Of a stretch of 38,414 nucleotides of DNA, positions 1 to 8,818 are shown piece by piece; the stretch's first letter is position 1; each line of letters starts with the position of its first letter. The notes beneath the pieces are model-generated. The model made no database searches, had not been told where the DNA came from, and was given only the letters and a program-made list of their open reading frames with translations. A program made the translations under genes and the position numbers. Source of the stretch: Acidimicrobiaceae bacterium (GTDB lineage: Bacteria; Actinomycetota; Acidimicrobiia; Acidimicrobiales; RAAP-2). Location: NCBI GenBank assembly GCA_003136415.1, contig PLEI01000017.1, positions 1-38,414 of the forward strand, given 5' to 3'.

Positions 1-712
1 TGGCGCCGGCGTAGAGGCACCCGAGCGCACTGGCGGTGTTGCCGTCAATGAGGATGGAGTGCGCGGTGGCGTCCATGGGCGCCACGTGGAATTCGAGCGG
101 GCACTCGAAGTTCTCCTGGGCGTAGTCGTAGCCGAGACGCAGGGCTTTCTGGTTGGAGGCGAGGAGTTTCTCGTTGCGCGAGTACGACTCGGTGAGCAGC
201 GTCGCGATCACCTCGAGGTCGAGGTCGAGCAGCGCCACGAGCGCGCCGGCGTAGGCGACGTTCTTCATCAACACACGCTCGCGTGAGGAGGTGAAGTTCT
301 CGAGGCACATCTTGGCGAGCGGTACGCCGAGGAACGTCACGTCCTCGCGCAGCAGGTACGAGTCGAGGGGCCAGGACGAGTCGTAGAGGACGTAGCCGCC
401 CGCGGCCACTTCCTTGATGTCCTCGGCGTAGGTCTGGGAGTTCATCGCGACCATGAGGTCGTAGTCCAGCGCGCGCGCGGTGTAGCCCGACTTGTTGACG
501 CGGATCTCGTACCAGGTGGGCAGGCCCTGGATGTTGGAGGGGAAGAGATTCTTGCCCGAGACGGGAATCCCCATGCGAAAGATCGCCTGCATCAAGAGAG
601 CATTAGCGCTGGCCGAACCGGTACCGTTCACGTTGGCGAGCTTGAGGGCGAAGTTGTTCACCCTCACTCCGGTGTCGGTGCCCTCGGCGGAGTGGGAAAT
701 GGTCGTGGTCAT
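1..712 (-). CDS. 2-oxoacid:acceptor oxidoreductase, gamma/alpha-type subunit (partial, runs off left edge)
   Basis: Reverse-strand reading from ATG at 712 gives MTTTISHSAEGTDTGVRVNNFALKLANVNGTGSASANALLMQAIFRMGIPVSGKNLFPSNIQGLPTWYEIRVNKSGYTAR..., typical of the POR/KOR gamma domain. ATGA overlap with the upstream gene (stop 709-711). Absent from the ORF track because it is open at the edge. Confidence 0.85.
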   Translation of the reverse strand, partial: MTTTISHSAEGTDTGVRVNNFALKLANVNGTGSASANALLMQAIFRMGIPVSGKNLFPSNIQGLPTWYEIRVNKSGYTARALDYDLMVAMNSQTYAEDIKEVAAGGYVLYDSSWPLDSYLLREDVTFLGVPLAKMCLENFTSSRERVLMKNVAYAGALVALLDLDLEVIATLLTESYSRNEKLLASNQKALRLGYDYAQENFECPLEFHVAPMDATAHSILIDGNTASALGCLYAGA

Positions 713-2526
713 GACGAGCTCCTCGTGAGGACGTTGTCGGTCCGGGTCTTGCCCAGGATGTTGAAGTTCCCGGCGTAGGGAATGTCCAGTTCGAACTTCT
801 CCATGTCCCACGCCGCCGTCGGACAGCGCTGGGCGCAGAGCCCGCAGTGCACGCAGACGTTCTCGTCCTTCACCATGACGCGTCCCGTCTGGGGCAGCGG
901 GGCCGAGACCCAAATCGCCTGGTCCAGGTTCTGCGCGGGGGCGTTGAGCCGTCCTCGCAGGTCGTCCTCATCACCGTTGGTGGTGATGGTGAGACAGCGC
1001 ACCGGGCAGATGTCGATGCAGGCGTCGCACTCGATGCACAGGGGAGCCTTGAAGGCCGTCTGCACGTCGCAGTTGAGGCAGCGCTGCACCTCGCGCGCGG
1101 TCTGTTCGGCGTCGAAGCCCAACTCCACTTCGAGGTCGATGGCCGCGAAGCGTTTGGTGAGCTCCACGTGGTTCATCTGCTGGCGTGGCGAGGGGTTGTA
1201 CTCGTTGTGGTAGCTCCACTCGGTCATGCCCATCTTCTGGCTGGCGAGCGTCATGCCCATCGGTGGGCGCTCGTTGACGGCGACGCCCTGGCAGACGTTG
1301 TGCATCGAGATGGCGGCCTGGTGGGCGTGGGCGACGGCCCAGATGATGTTCTTGGGACCGAAGGCCGAGTCGCCGCCGAAGAAGACGTGGGGCAGCGTGG
1401 ACTGGAGCGTCTCCTCGTTCAAGACCGGCGTCTCCCATTCGCCGAATTCAATCCCGAGGTCGCGCTCGACCCACTCGAAGGCATTCTCCTGTCCGATGGC
1501 GAGGATGACGTCATCGCATTCGATGATGACCGTCTCGAGCACGGTGGAGTGGCGCGCACCCTCGTCCCACTCGACGATGTCGAATTCCATGCCGATCAAC
1601 TTGCCGTCGTCGATGACGAAGCGCTGGGGGGAGTGGTTCACCGTGATTTCGATGTTCTCTTCCTCGGCGTCTTCGAGCTCCCAGGGCGAGGCCTTGAAGT
1701 ACTCGCGCGGTCGCCGGGCCATGACCTTGACGTCCTTGCCGCCCATGCGCATCGAGGTGCGACAGCAGTCCATGGCGGTATTGCCGACGCCGATGATGAG
1801 TACCCGCTCGCCGATGGACTCGATGTGGCCGAAGGCGACGGACTTGAGCCATTCGATGCCAATATGAATATGGCCGTTCGCGTCGTCGTGGCGGCCGGGC
1901 AGTTCGAGCTCCTTGCCCTTGGGCGCGCCCACACCGACGAATACCGCGTCGAAGTCCTGCGCGAGTAGTTCGCGCATGGAGCTCACCGGGGTGTTGTAGT
2001 GGATGTCGGCGCCCATGTCGATGATCACCTGCGTCTCAGCGTCGAGCACCTCGGCGGGCAGACGGAACTCGGGGATGTTGACGCGCATGAGGCCGCCGGC
2101 CCTGTCGTACTTCTCGAAGATCGTGACCTCGTAGCCCAGGGGAAGCAGGTCATTGGCGACGGTGAGTGACGCGGGGCCCGCACCGATCAACGCGACGCGC
2201 TTGCCGTTCTTGACTTGCGGTGCGGTCGGGAGGAACTCCGAGATGTCACCCTTCAAGTCCGAGGCGACGCGCTTCAAGCGACAGATCGCGACGGGCGTGC
2301 CGTCGACGCGGGTGCGACGGCACGCCGGCTCACACGGTCGGTCGCACACGCGACCAAGGATGCCCGGAAAAACGTTGGACTCTCGATTGAGGAGGTAGGC
2401 GTCGTCAAATCGACCCTGCGCGATGAGACGGATGTATCCCGGCACGTCGGTGTGGGCGGGACACGCCCATTGGCAGTCAACTACCTGGTGATAATAGTTG
2501 GGATCCTGATCATTCGTTGGTTCCAC
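709..2526 (-). CDS. FAD-dependent NAD(P) oxidoreductase, glutamate synthase small-subunit-like, with C-terminal 4Fe-4S ferredoxin motifs
   Basis: 605 aa; N-terminal Fer4_20-like Cys pattern (CQWACPAHTDVPGYI...CDRPCEPACRR), GAGPASL dinucleotide motif, C-terminal CIECDACIDICP and CVHCGLCAQRCP clusters. GTG start. Confidence 0.93.
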   Translation of the reverse strand: MEPTNDQDPNYYHQVVDCQWACPAHTDVPGYIRLIAQGRFDDAYLLNRESNVFPGILGRVCDRPCEPACRRTRVDGTPVAICRLKRVASDLKGDISEFLPTAPQVKNGKRVALIGAGPASLTVANDLLPLGYEVTIFEKYDRAGGLMRVNIPEFRLPAEVLDAETQVIIDMGADIHYNTPVSSMRELLAQDFDAVFVGVGAPKGKELELPGRHDDANGHIHIGIEWLKSVAFGHIESIGERVLIIGVGNTAMDCCRTSMRMGGKDVKVMARRPREYFKASPWELEDAEEENIEITVNHSPQRFVIDDGKLIGMEFDIVEWDEGARHSTVLETVIIECDDVILAIGQENAFEWVERDLGIEFGEWETPVLNEETLQSTLPHVFFGGDSAFGPKNIIWAVAHAHQAAISMHNVCQGVAVNERPPMGMTLASQKMGMTEWSYHNEYNPSPRQQMNHVELTKRFAAIDLEVELGFDAEQTAREVQRCLNCDVQTAFKAPLCIECDACIDICPVRCLTITTNGDEDDLRGRLNAPAQNLDQAIWVSAPLPQTGRVMVKDENVCVHCGLCAQRCPTAAWDMEKFELDIPYAGNFNILGKTRTDNVLTRSSS

Positions 2527-2751
2527 CGAACGTCCTCCCTGAAAGATGTCGTCACGAGTCCGCCACTATTTCGTGGATTTTCGAACCCTCGCCACCTTAT
2601 ATCGCCATCAACGAAGAGGGGGGCGAAGATGCCCACCGGGACTAGAGACCTAGGTCACCAGCCCTATCGGGCATCGGCTTCCTTTCTCGGCCACCGTAAT
2701 TTTCCCCCGCGCTCGCACGTCCGATTTCGGGTTTCACTCCGGTGCGAGGGA

Positions 2752-3408
2752 TCACCCGGGAACATTCGAGCCGTCGGGGCCATCGTTGAAGCAGGCACCC
2801 AAGAATGAGGCGAGTTGGCCCTCGCGGTTGCGCAGCATCAGGCCACCGCGTTCATCGCGGTCGATGTCCAGGGTCGGACAAAAGGCTTCGTGCGCCCCAC
2901 AGAAAAAGTGTGGTGAGCCCTTGACGCCGCGGATCTGTCCGAGGTGCCACTCCTCGACAACGGCGTCGGTCTGGGACGTTGCATCGTCGGCGAGTGAGAA
3001 GCGCCGGGCGATCTCGCCGAGGACGACCGGGTCGGACACGTCACGGCCCGACTCGAAGAGAGCGTCGCGCAGGGCCCAGCTCACCGCCTCTCCCGTCCCG
3101 GCGTCTCGCCGGTAGGCCTCTCCCGCGAGCGCGAGGGCGGGCAGTGTCGACGACGGGAACGTCGCGACGTTGAAGTCGGCGAAGAGGTCAGGCGCGACCT
3201 GTTCACGCAATTCCTGGACGTGGCGAAGTGTGACCTGCGGGTCGAGGGGTCGGCCGTTGACCAACTCGAGGGGCCAGGGGTGGATGAACATTTTCACCTC
3301 CGAGCGTCCGTGTTGATCGCGTTCGAGGCGGGCGGCCCGCAGTCCGACGTGGGCGAAGGGGCACCATATGTCGGCGTACACCTCGAGGGAACTCGTCACC
3401 GTCCTCAA
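2752..3408 (-). CDS. DsbA/FrnE-like thioredoxin-fold protein
   Basis: 218 aa; YADIWCPFAHVGLRAARLER near N-terminus and VKGSPHFF cis-Pro region; only one Cys in the active-site position (CPFA). Confidence 0.75.
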   Translation of the reverse strand: MRTVTSSLEVYADIWCPFAHVGLRAARLERDQHGRSEVKMFIHPWPLELVNGRPLDPQVTLRHVQELREQVAPDLFADFNVATFPSSTLPALALAGEAYRRDAGTGEAVSWALRDALFESGRDVSDPVVLGEIARRFSLADDATSQTDAVVEEWHLGQIRGVKGSPHFFCGAHEAFCPTLDIDRDERGGLMLRNREGQLASFLGACFNDGPDGSNVPG

Positions 3409-3409
3409 A

Positions 3410-5578
3410 CTATCCGTGCGCGAACGTCACTCGGGGAAGAACCCGGTCGAGCCATTGTGGCAACCACCACGCCGCGCGGCCGGTCAGCCGCAAGAGTACC
3501 GGCACCAGGACGAGTCGAACCAGGAAGGCGTCGAGAAAGACCGCCGCCCCCAGAATGATCCCCATCTCCTTGGGGGGAAGCGGCCCGGAGAGGGCGAAGG
3601 TGAAGAAGACTGCCATCATCACCGCCGCCGCCGAGAAAATGACGCGACCCGAATGGGCCAACCCATTGACCATGGCGTCATGTGGGTCCGTGCTCATCTC
3701 GTAGTGCTCCTTGGCACTCGAGAGCAAGAAGACGGTGTAGTCCATTGAAATGGCGAAGATCATGGCGAAGAAAAAGACGGGTCCCCACGCGTCGAGGAAG
3801 CCCTGGGGGGCGAAGCCCAGCAGGGCGTGACCATCTCCGTTTTGGAAGATGAGCCGGGCGACGCCGAAGGCTCCCGCCGTCGCTAGCAAACTGGTGAGCA
3901 CGCCGATGGCGGCGATGAGCAGAGCTCGCAGTGCGAACACCAAGAGAATAAATCCCAGCATCATGACCAGGCCGATGACGACCGGCGTCTTGGCCGCTAA
4001 TGAACTTTGCAAGTCGTAATTCTCAGCGGGCGCTCCACCTACGAGTGTGCCGGTGGGGAGGTCCGCGCGCAGTCGATTGATGAGCGCACCCATCTTCGGG
4101 CTCGACGGATCGATGCGAGGGATGGCCCCGATCATCGTCAGTTGTGACTGGCCCGTCGCGTGCTGCGCGGGAGTTACGCTCGCCAGACCCGATTCACTCT
4201 TCAGCACGCGCGTCGTCGCGCCGGTCTGCGGCGTGGGCGTTATTACTTCGAGCTCCCCGGGGGCACCCACGCCGAATGCCTGCTGCACCTCCAGGTAGCC
4301 GATTCGCGAAGCGGCGCTGGTGGGCACCACCTTGATCGAGGGCATGGCTATCTTGAGCCCGAGAACTGGGAGCGCGAGCGCTACGAGTACTACCAGCGCG
4401 CCTGCTCCGAAGGTCAGCGGACGCCGCCACAGAAGTTCGCCCCATCGCGCGAAGCGCGCGGAGCGGTGTTCACCGGCGTGAACCCAAGGTAGAGAAAGCG
4501 AGTCCACCCGGTCGCCCAAATGGCCCAGCACGGCCGGCAGGAGGGTGAGCGATGCCGCCAGGACGAAGACCACGGCGATCATGATGCCGCCGGCCATCGA
4601 ACGAAAGGCGGGGGAGGGGACGACCATCACGCTCGAGAGCGAGACGAGGACCGTGACGCCCGAGAAGAGAACCGCCTTGCCCGCGGAGTCCATGGTCTCG
4701 GCGACCGAATGACGAACCTCGCGGTGTCGTCCGAAGTGGGCACCACGAAAGCGCACCACGATGAACAGCGCGTAGTCGATGCCCAAGGCGAGGGCGAACA
4801 TCAAGGCAAAGTTCATGGCCCAAATCGAAATGGGAGTGAATTTAGTTAATAGGTCCAACAGCCCCGCGGCGCTCAGTAGTCCGGCCATCGTCAACAGCAA
4901 GGGCAGTCCGGCGGCCACCAACGAGCCAAAGGCCACCATCAGGATGACCAGGGTCACCGGCCAGGAGAACATTTCTGACTTCATCATGGCGGTCCGGTTG
5001 GCGGTGTTGAAGTCGGACCACAATACCGAGGATCCGGTGGCGGTCACCGAAATTGACGACGTCGCGAGGGACGCGAGTGGGCCCTTGAGCGAGTCGGCGG
5101 CTCGCACCATCGTGTTGGGATCTGACCCGGCGCCGCCAAGAACGACGGCCGTGCGCCGGTCGGCACTCAGGGTGACCCCGGGCACCGGTGCGACGACTTG
5201 AGAAATGTCATGATTCGCCGAGAGCATCGCTTCCACTTGCGCGATCACGTGCGCGGCGGCCGGCGTTGACAGAGGGTCCCCCGAGTGGACGACGACTTGG
5301 AGTGCGGAGCTCGCGTTGCCCCCAAAATCTCGTTGCGCGAGCTGACGAACCGCCACGGATTGTGAGCCGTCGGCCTGCCAGCCCGCGCCGCTCAAGGATT
5401 TTTCGACGTGGGGCGCGAAGATTCCCAGGATGATGACGATCAATAACCAGGTCGCGACGACGCGCCGCTTATGCAGGACCGACCAACTGCCGAGGCGCCC
5501 GAGGATTCCCGAGGTCGGTTCCGGGTCGTTGAGGGGATCGCTCAGTGGGGTGGTGTCGGGAGCTGGGGAAAGAGTCAT
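3410..5578 (-). CDS. MMPL/RND-family transporter
   Basis: 722 aa, two repeats of multi-TM blocks, ALGIDYALFIVVRFR and AISMDYTVFLLSSAKEHYE MMPL signatures. Confidence 0.93.
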   Translation of the reverse strand: MTLSPAPDTTPLSDPLNDPEPTSGILGRLGSWSVLHKRRVVATWLLIVIILGIFAPHVEKSLSGAGWQADGSQSVAVRQLAQRDFGGNASSALQVVVHSGDPLSTPAAAHVIAQVEAMLSANHDISQVVAPVPGVTLSADRRTAVVLGGAGSDPNTMVRAADSLKGPLASLATSSISVTATGSSVLWSDFNTANRTAMMKSEMFSWPVTLVILMVAFGSLVAAGLPLLLTMAGLLSAAGLLDLLTKFTPISIWAMNFALMFALALGIDYALFIVVRFRGAHFGRHREVRHSVAETMDSAGKAVLFSGVTVLVSLSSVMVVPSPAFRSMAGGIMIAVVFVLAASLTLLPAVLGHLGDRVDSLSLPWVHAGEHRSARFARWGELLWRRPLTFGAGALVVLVALALPVLGLKIAMPSIKVVPTSAASRIGYLEVQQAFGVGAPGELEVITPTPQTGATTRVLKSESGLASVTPAQHATGQSQLTMIGAIPRIDPSSPKMGALINRLRADLPTGTLVGGAPAENYDLQSSLAAKTPVVIGLVMMLGFILLVFALRALLIAAIGVLTSLLATAGAFGVARLIFQNGDGHALLGFAPQGFLDAWGPVFFFAMIFAISMDYTVFLLSSAKEHYEMSTDPHDAMVNGLAHSGRVIFSAAAVMMAVFFTFALSGPLPPKEMGIILGAAVFLDAFLVRLVLVPVLLRLTGRAAWWLPQWLDRVLPRVTFAHG

Positions 5579-5588
5579 TCGAACAGTC

Positions 5589-5610
5589 TATATACCCCCA
5601 GGGGTATATA
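5589..5610. promoter_or_regulatory. Perfect inverted repeat TATATACCCC-CA-GGGGTATATA; candidate CsoR/CstR-family operator
   Basis: 10-bp perfect arms with 2-nt spacer in the divergent intergenic region; G/C-run plus flanking AT resembles CsoR/CstR/RcnR-type operators. Confidence 0.65.
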
Positions 5611-5674
5611 ATCAAGTCAACTCGTGGACGACGAATCCGACGAGGAACAGAAAATCACACGAAGAGGAGTTGAA

Positions 5675-5881
5675 GTGGAATTGGTGAAATGGATGGCGAC
5701 GGGAGCGGGTCGGACCGTCCGCATGGTGGTGGGGATCTCAATGATGGTGACGGGATTTTCACTGGGTGGCGGTTGGATTGCACTAGCGATCGTCGGGATT
5801 GTTCCCGCGGCGGCGGGTGCGGGTGACTTCTGTCTCGTGGCGCCGATACTGGGTCAGCCCCTCAAGAGTCATCACAAGTAG
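5675..5881 (+). CDS. Small membrane protein, DUF2892/YgaP-TM-like
   Basis: Within ORF 5624..5881; likely GTG start after an AGAGGAG RBS gives VELVKWMATGAGRTVRMVVGISMMVTGFSLGGGWIALAIVGIVPAAAGAGDFCLVAPILG, typical two-TM DUF2892 pattern ending with C-APILG. Confidence 0.75.
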   Translation: MELVKWMATGAGRTVRMVVGISMMVTGFSLGGGWIALAIVGIVPAAAGAGDFCLVAPILGQPLKSHHK

Positions 5882-6056
5882 GAATCGAACGCTCCTCCTC
5901 GGTGAGGAGTTGACGGTCCGCTTAGAAATCGATTGTTGCGTGGGAATGGCTTCGTCCGTCTGGATTTACGGGTACGGCCCGACTCGAGCGACTGAATGTC
6001 ACCTTCGTCGTCGAAGTTCACGGTGGTGTTCGCGCCAGTGGGATCATCTGACGGCG

Positions 6057-6429
6057 GATCGCGACGGGAGTGCCGTGGACGCGGGTGCGACGGCACGCCG
6101 GCTCACACGGTTGGTCGCACGCGCATCCCAAGATGTCGGGAGGAACGCGAGTCCCTCGAATGAGGATGTGGGCGTCGTCAACACGACCCGGCGCGATGAG
6201 ACGTATATCGCTCGGCACATCGGCGTGGGCGCGGCGCGCTCATTAGTAGTTAACTACCTGATGAAAATGGTTGGGATCCTGATCATTCGTTGGCTCCGCC
6301 GAACGTCTCCCCTGACAATTGTCGTCAAGAGCCCACACAATTTCGTGGATTATCAAACCCTGGTCACGTGATATCGCCATCGACCAAGAGAGTGGGCGAA
6401 GCGGACCTCGGGACGAGAGACCTAGATCA
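6057..6429 (-). pseudogene. Decayed partial duplicate of the 5' end and upstream region of the 709..2526 gene
   Basis: Nearly collinear with 2284..2657 (about one net indel). Reverse strand reads (A)EPTNDQDPNHFHQVVNY* versus MEPTNDQDPNYYHQVVDCQ, then SDIRLIAPGRVDDAHILIRGTRVPPDILGCACDQPCEPACRRTRVHGTPVAI versus GYIRLIAQGRFDDAYLLNRESNVFPGILGRVCDRPCEPACRRTRVDGTPVAI. Start GTG->GCG and in-frame TAA. Confidence 0.88.
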
Positions 6430-6511
6430 TCGCGAGTGACTACCATGGTCCTTCGAAGTGCGCGGCGGTGAACTCGACACGTGAGCGTCAAGTGAATGTC
6501 ATTTTCGCCCC

Positions 6512-6964
6512 TCAGGACTCTTCGACGGTTTCCTTCATCTCGATCAGCGTGATGAGACCCGTGAGAAAGTGTCCGAACTCTTCGTCGCCCAGGGCTTCGT
6601 TGAGTCGTGCGGTCACCTTCGACGTCGCCTCGACCACCGCGTGGGCGCACGCGTGTCCTCGCTCGCTCAGGCTGAACTCTCCTTCGACGTCGTCGACGTA
6701 GCCGGCCTCGATCAGCCGGTCCAGGGTGTGCGTCTTCTCCAGAGTCCGACCACGTGGGCGCACGCTGTCGTCGCGGGTCATCTCGTAGTGCAGAGCGCCC
6801 AGGACGAAGGCTCCATTGGTCGCGAGCGGGTCGAAGCCGCGAGCGGCGAGTGTCTGACGGATCTCTGCGCCGTAGGCGCCGCGCGCCTCACGCAGCAGTA
6901 TCGCGACGGGAGGCAGTGACTCGGTCATCAACTCAAAGTAGCGGATGGCGCCCATTTCGGCCAC
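6512..6964 (-). CDS. MarR-like winged-helix transcriptional regulator
   Basis: 150 aa with THTLDRLIEAGYVDDVEGEFSLSERGHACAHAV winged-helix pattern. Confidence 0.65.
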   Translation of the reverse strand: MAEMGAIRYFELMTESLPPVAILLREARGAYGAEIRQTLAARGFDPLATNGAFVLGALHYEMTRDDSVRPRGRTLEKTHTLDRLIEAGYVDDVEGEFSLSERGHACAHAVVEATSKVTARLNEALGDEEFGHFLTGLITLIEMKETVEES

Positions 6965-7065
6965 TGAACGAGGAGCGTGACGCCGATGAAAACCATCGCG
7001 GCGTCTACGCTGTCGCTAACGCGAGAGCGTCCCCTCGTGCTTGTCCGCCATCGTCAGGAGAATCG

Positions 7066-8235
7066 GTGAACGTCCTCGAGTTCATTCTCGGCCTTCTCAT
7101 CGTGGTGGTGACCATCACGGGCACCCTCTTCGTTCTGGTCCTGCCCCGCCAACCCTTCGGCATCGAGCGATTGACGCTCGTGGTGAATCGCAGCGTCCGC
7201 CTTCTTTTCGTGGGGCTCTCGCGATTGGCCACTACCTACGAGAAGAAGGACGCGATCCTCGCACCTACCGCGCCGGTGGCGCTGCTCGGCCAGATCCTCT
7301 TCTGGGCCGCCTCGCTGATATTTGGTTTTGGCATCATGCTGATCCCGACGACTCATTCGTTTGGTCTGGGACTTCTGCAGGCGCTCACCGCCCTGTTCAC
7401 CGTGGGGACGATTCACGCGGGCGGTCCGGCGAACGTCGGAATCGATATTTGGGCCGGCGCGACGTGGGTCATCGTCGTGGCCCTGCAGATCGCCTACCTA
7501 CCGACGCTCTATGGCGCGTTCAGCCGGCGTGAGGCGCTGGTCGCCATGCTCGAGAGCCGTGCGGGTGCGCCGGCGTGGGGCCCCGAACTCCTCACGCGCC
7601 ATCAATTGGTGGGTATCACCGACACGCTGCCCGACTTGTACAAGGACTGGGAGTTGTGGTCGGCGGACGTCGCCGAGAGTCACAGTACCTATCCCATCCT
7701 GCTGCTCTTTCGCTCCCCCGAACCCTGGCTGTCGTGGATGCTCGGTCTTCTCGCGGTCCTGGACGCCGCCGCGATGCAGCTCGCGCTCTCGCCTTCGACG
7801 GCTCCGAGCCAAGCGCGCCTCTGCTTGCGCATGGGCTTCACCTTGACCAACCGCATCGCCACGTCGCTGGGCTGGGAAGTCGACTTTGACCCCAAGCCCG
7901 ATGAACCCATCCAGCTGACCTTCGAGGAGTTCGAGGTGGCCGTGGCGATGCTCCAGCGGGCCGGCTTCCCCCTCGAGCGCACCGCGCAAGAGGCCTGGCC
8001 GGACTTTCACGGTTGGCGGGTCAACTACGAGGAGTCGATGTATCACCTCACCGATCGCCTGACTGCCCCGCCGGCGAAGTGGTCGGGGAAACGTAGCTAC
8101 CTCCGCGAGGCCTCGGTCGATCCGCACCGTCCGCCGCACCGCCACCCGGGGAGCAACCCCGATGCCACCTTCGAAGTGCCGCTCGTGGTCAACTCCCCGT
8201 GGAGCTTTCGCAAGCGTCATATGCATCGTCACTAG
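7066..8235 (+). CDS. Membrane protein with channel-like pore segment (uncharacterised)
   Basis: From GTG 7066: VNVLEFILGLLIVVVTITGTLFVLVLPRQPFG...; several TM segments; LLQALTALFTVGTIHAGG followed by a TM helix resembles a 2-TM potassium-channel pore loop. Confidence 0.75.
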   Translation: MNVLEFILGLLIVVVTITGTLFVLVLPRQPFGIERLTLVVNRSVRLLFVGLSRLATTYEKKDAILAPTAPVALLGQILFWAASLIFGFGIMLIPTTHSFGLGLLQALTALFTVGTIHAGGPANVGIDIWAGATWVIVVALQIAYLPTLYGAFSRREALVAMLESRAGAPAWGPELLTRHQLVGITDTLPDLYKDWELWSADVAESHSTYPILLLFRSPEPWLSWMLGLLAVLDAAAMQLALSPSTAPSQARLCLRMGFTLTNRIATSLGWEVDFDPKPDEPIQLTFEEFEVAVAMLQRAGFPLERTAQEAWPDFHGWRVNYEESMYHLTDRLTAPPAKWSGKRSYLREASVDPHRPPHRHPGSNPDATFEVPLVVNSPWSFRKRHMHRH

Positions 8236-8486
8236 GGGGTCGGAGGGCGCCCTCGCGGGTCGTTTCACTCTCCTGTTCCACGGTCGCGGTGGGGGCGCCT
8301 CCTGGTATAATTGTTGACATGTCATCTATAGGTGGCGGGGTTGAGTTCGTGGCGCCTCGAGGAGGCAATCGGCGGTCAGCGGGTCAGTGCCGTGTAGTCG
8401 GCGGAGATCCTCGTGTGGGAGATGCACGCCACCGTGGGCGCGTAGTGGGTCCGCTCCGGATAAGTTCGACGTGTGAGGCGCATCGG

Positions 8487-8795
8487 ATGAACGTGACTTT
8501 TGGTGACAACGTCAAGGAGAGTCAATACGAGATCTTCGTTGACGCTCAGCGGGCCGGCGTCGAGGTCTACGAGCTGGGCGAGGGGCGCATCTCTCTGGTG
8601 CACACTGAGATCGACCGCTCCTTTGCCGGTCAGGGCCTGGCACCGCAGTTGGTCGTCTACGCCCTGAACGACGCACGCGCGCGCGGGCTGACGGTGCTGC
8701 CGTTTTGCCCCTACGTCGCGAAGTTCATCCGCGAACACGCCGAAGAGTATCTCGACCTGGTCCCCGAGGCTGTGCGCGCGCAGTTCAATCTCTGA
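8487..8795 (+). CDS. GNAT-family N-acetyltransferase (YidJ/GtnAT-like, short)
   Basis: MNVTFGDNVKESQYEIFVD...ISLVHTEIDRSFAGQGLAPQLVVYALNDARARGLTVLPFCPYVAKFIREHAEE; hallmark of the short GNAT family. Upstream part of ORF 8199..8795 is unlikely to be coding. Confidence 0.88.
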   Translation: MNVTFGDNVKESQYEIFVDAQRAGVEVYELGEGRISLVHTEIDRSFAGQGLAPQLVVYALNDARARGLTVLPFCPYVAKFIREHAEEYLDLVPEAVRAQFNL

Positions 8796-8818
8796 TCCCT
8801 CATCGGGCAGGATTCGCG

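Noticed and set aside
847-1968. 373-aa plus-strand ORF
   Set aside because: Exact antisense of the strongly supported 709-2526 flavoprotein; a typical high-GC shadow ORF with no recognisable domain.
2215-2808. 197-aa plus-strand ORF resembling 5799-6371 ORF
   Set aside because: The similarity is real but reflects the duplicated minus-strand gene 5' end, not two homologous plus-strand proteins.
8304-8324. TATAAT followed by TTGACATGTCA (palindrome TGACATGTCA) before the GNAT gene
   Set aside because: Boxes are in the wrong order/spacing for a sigma70 promoter on either strand; a short palindrome alone is weak evidence.
7498-8325. 275-aa minus-strand ORF
   Set aside because: Antisense shadow of the channel-like membrane protein; no family signature.
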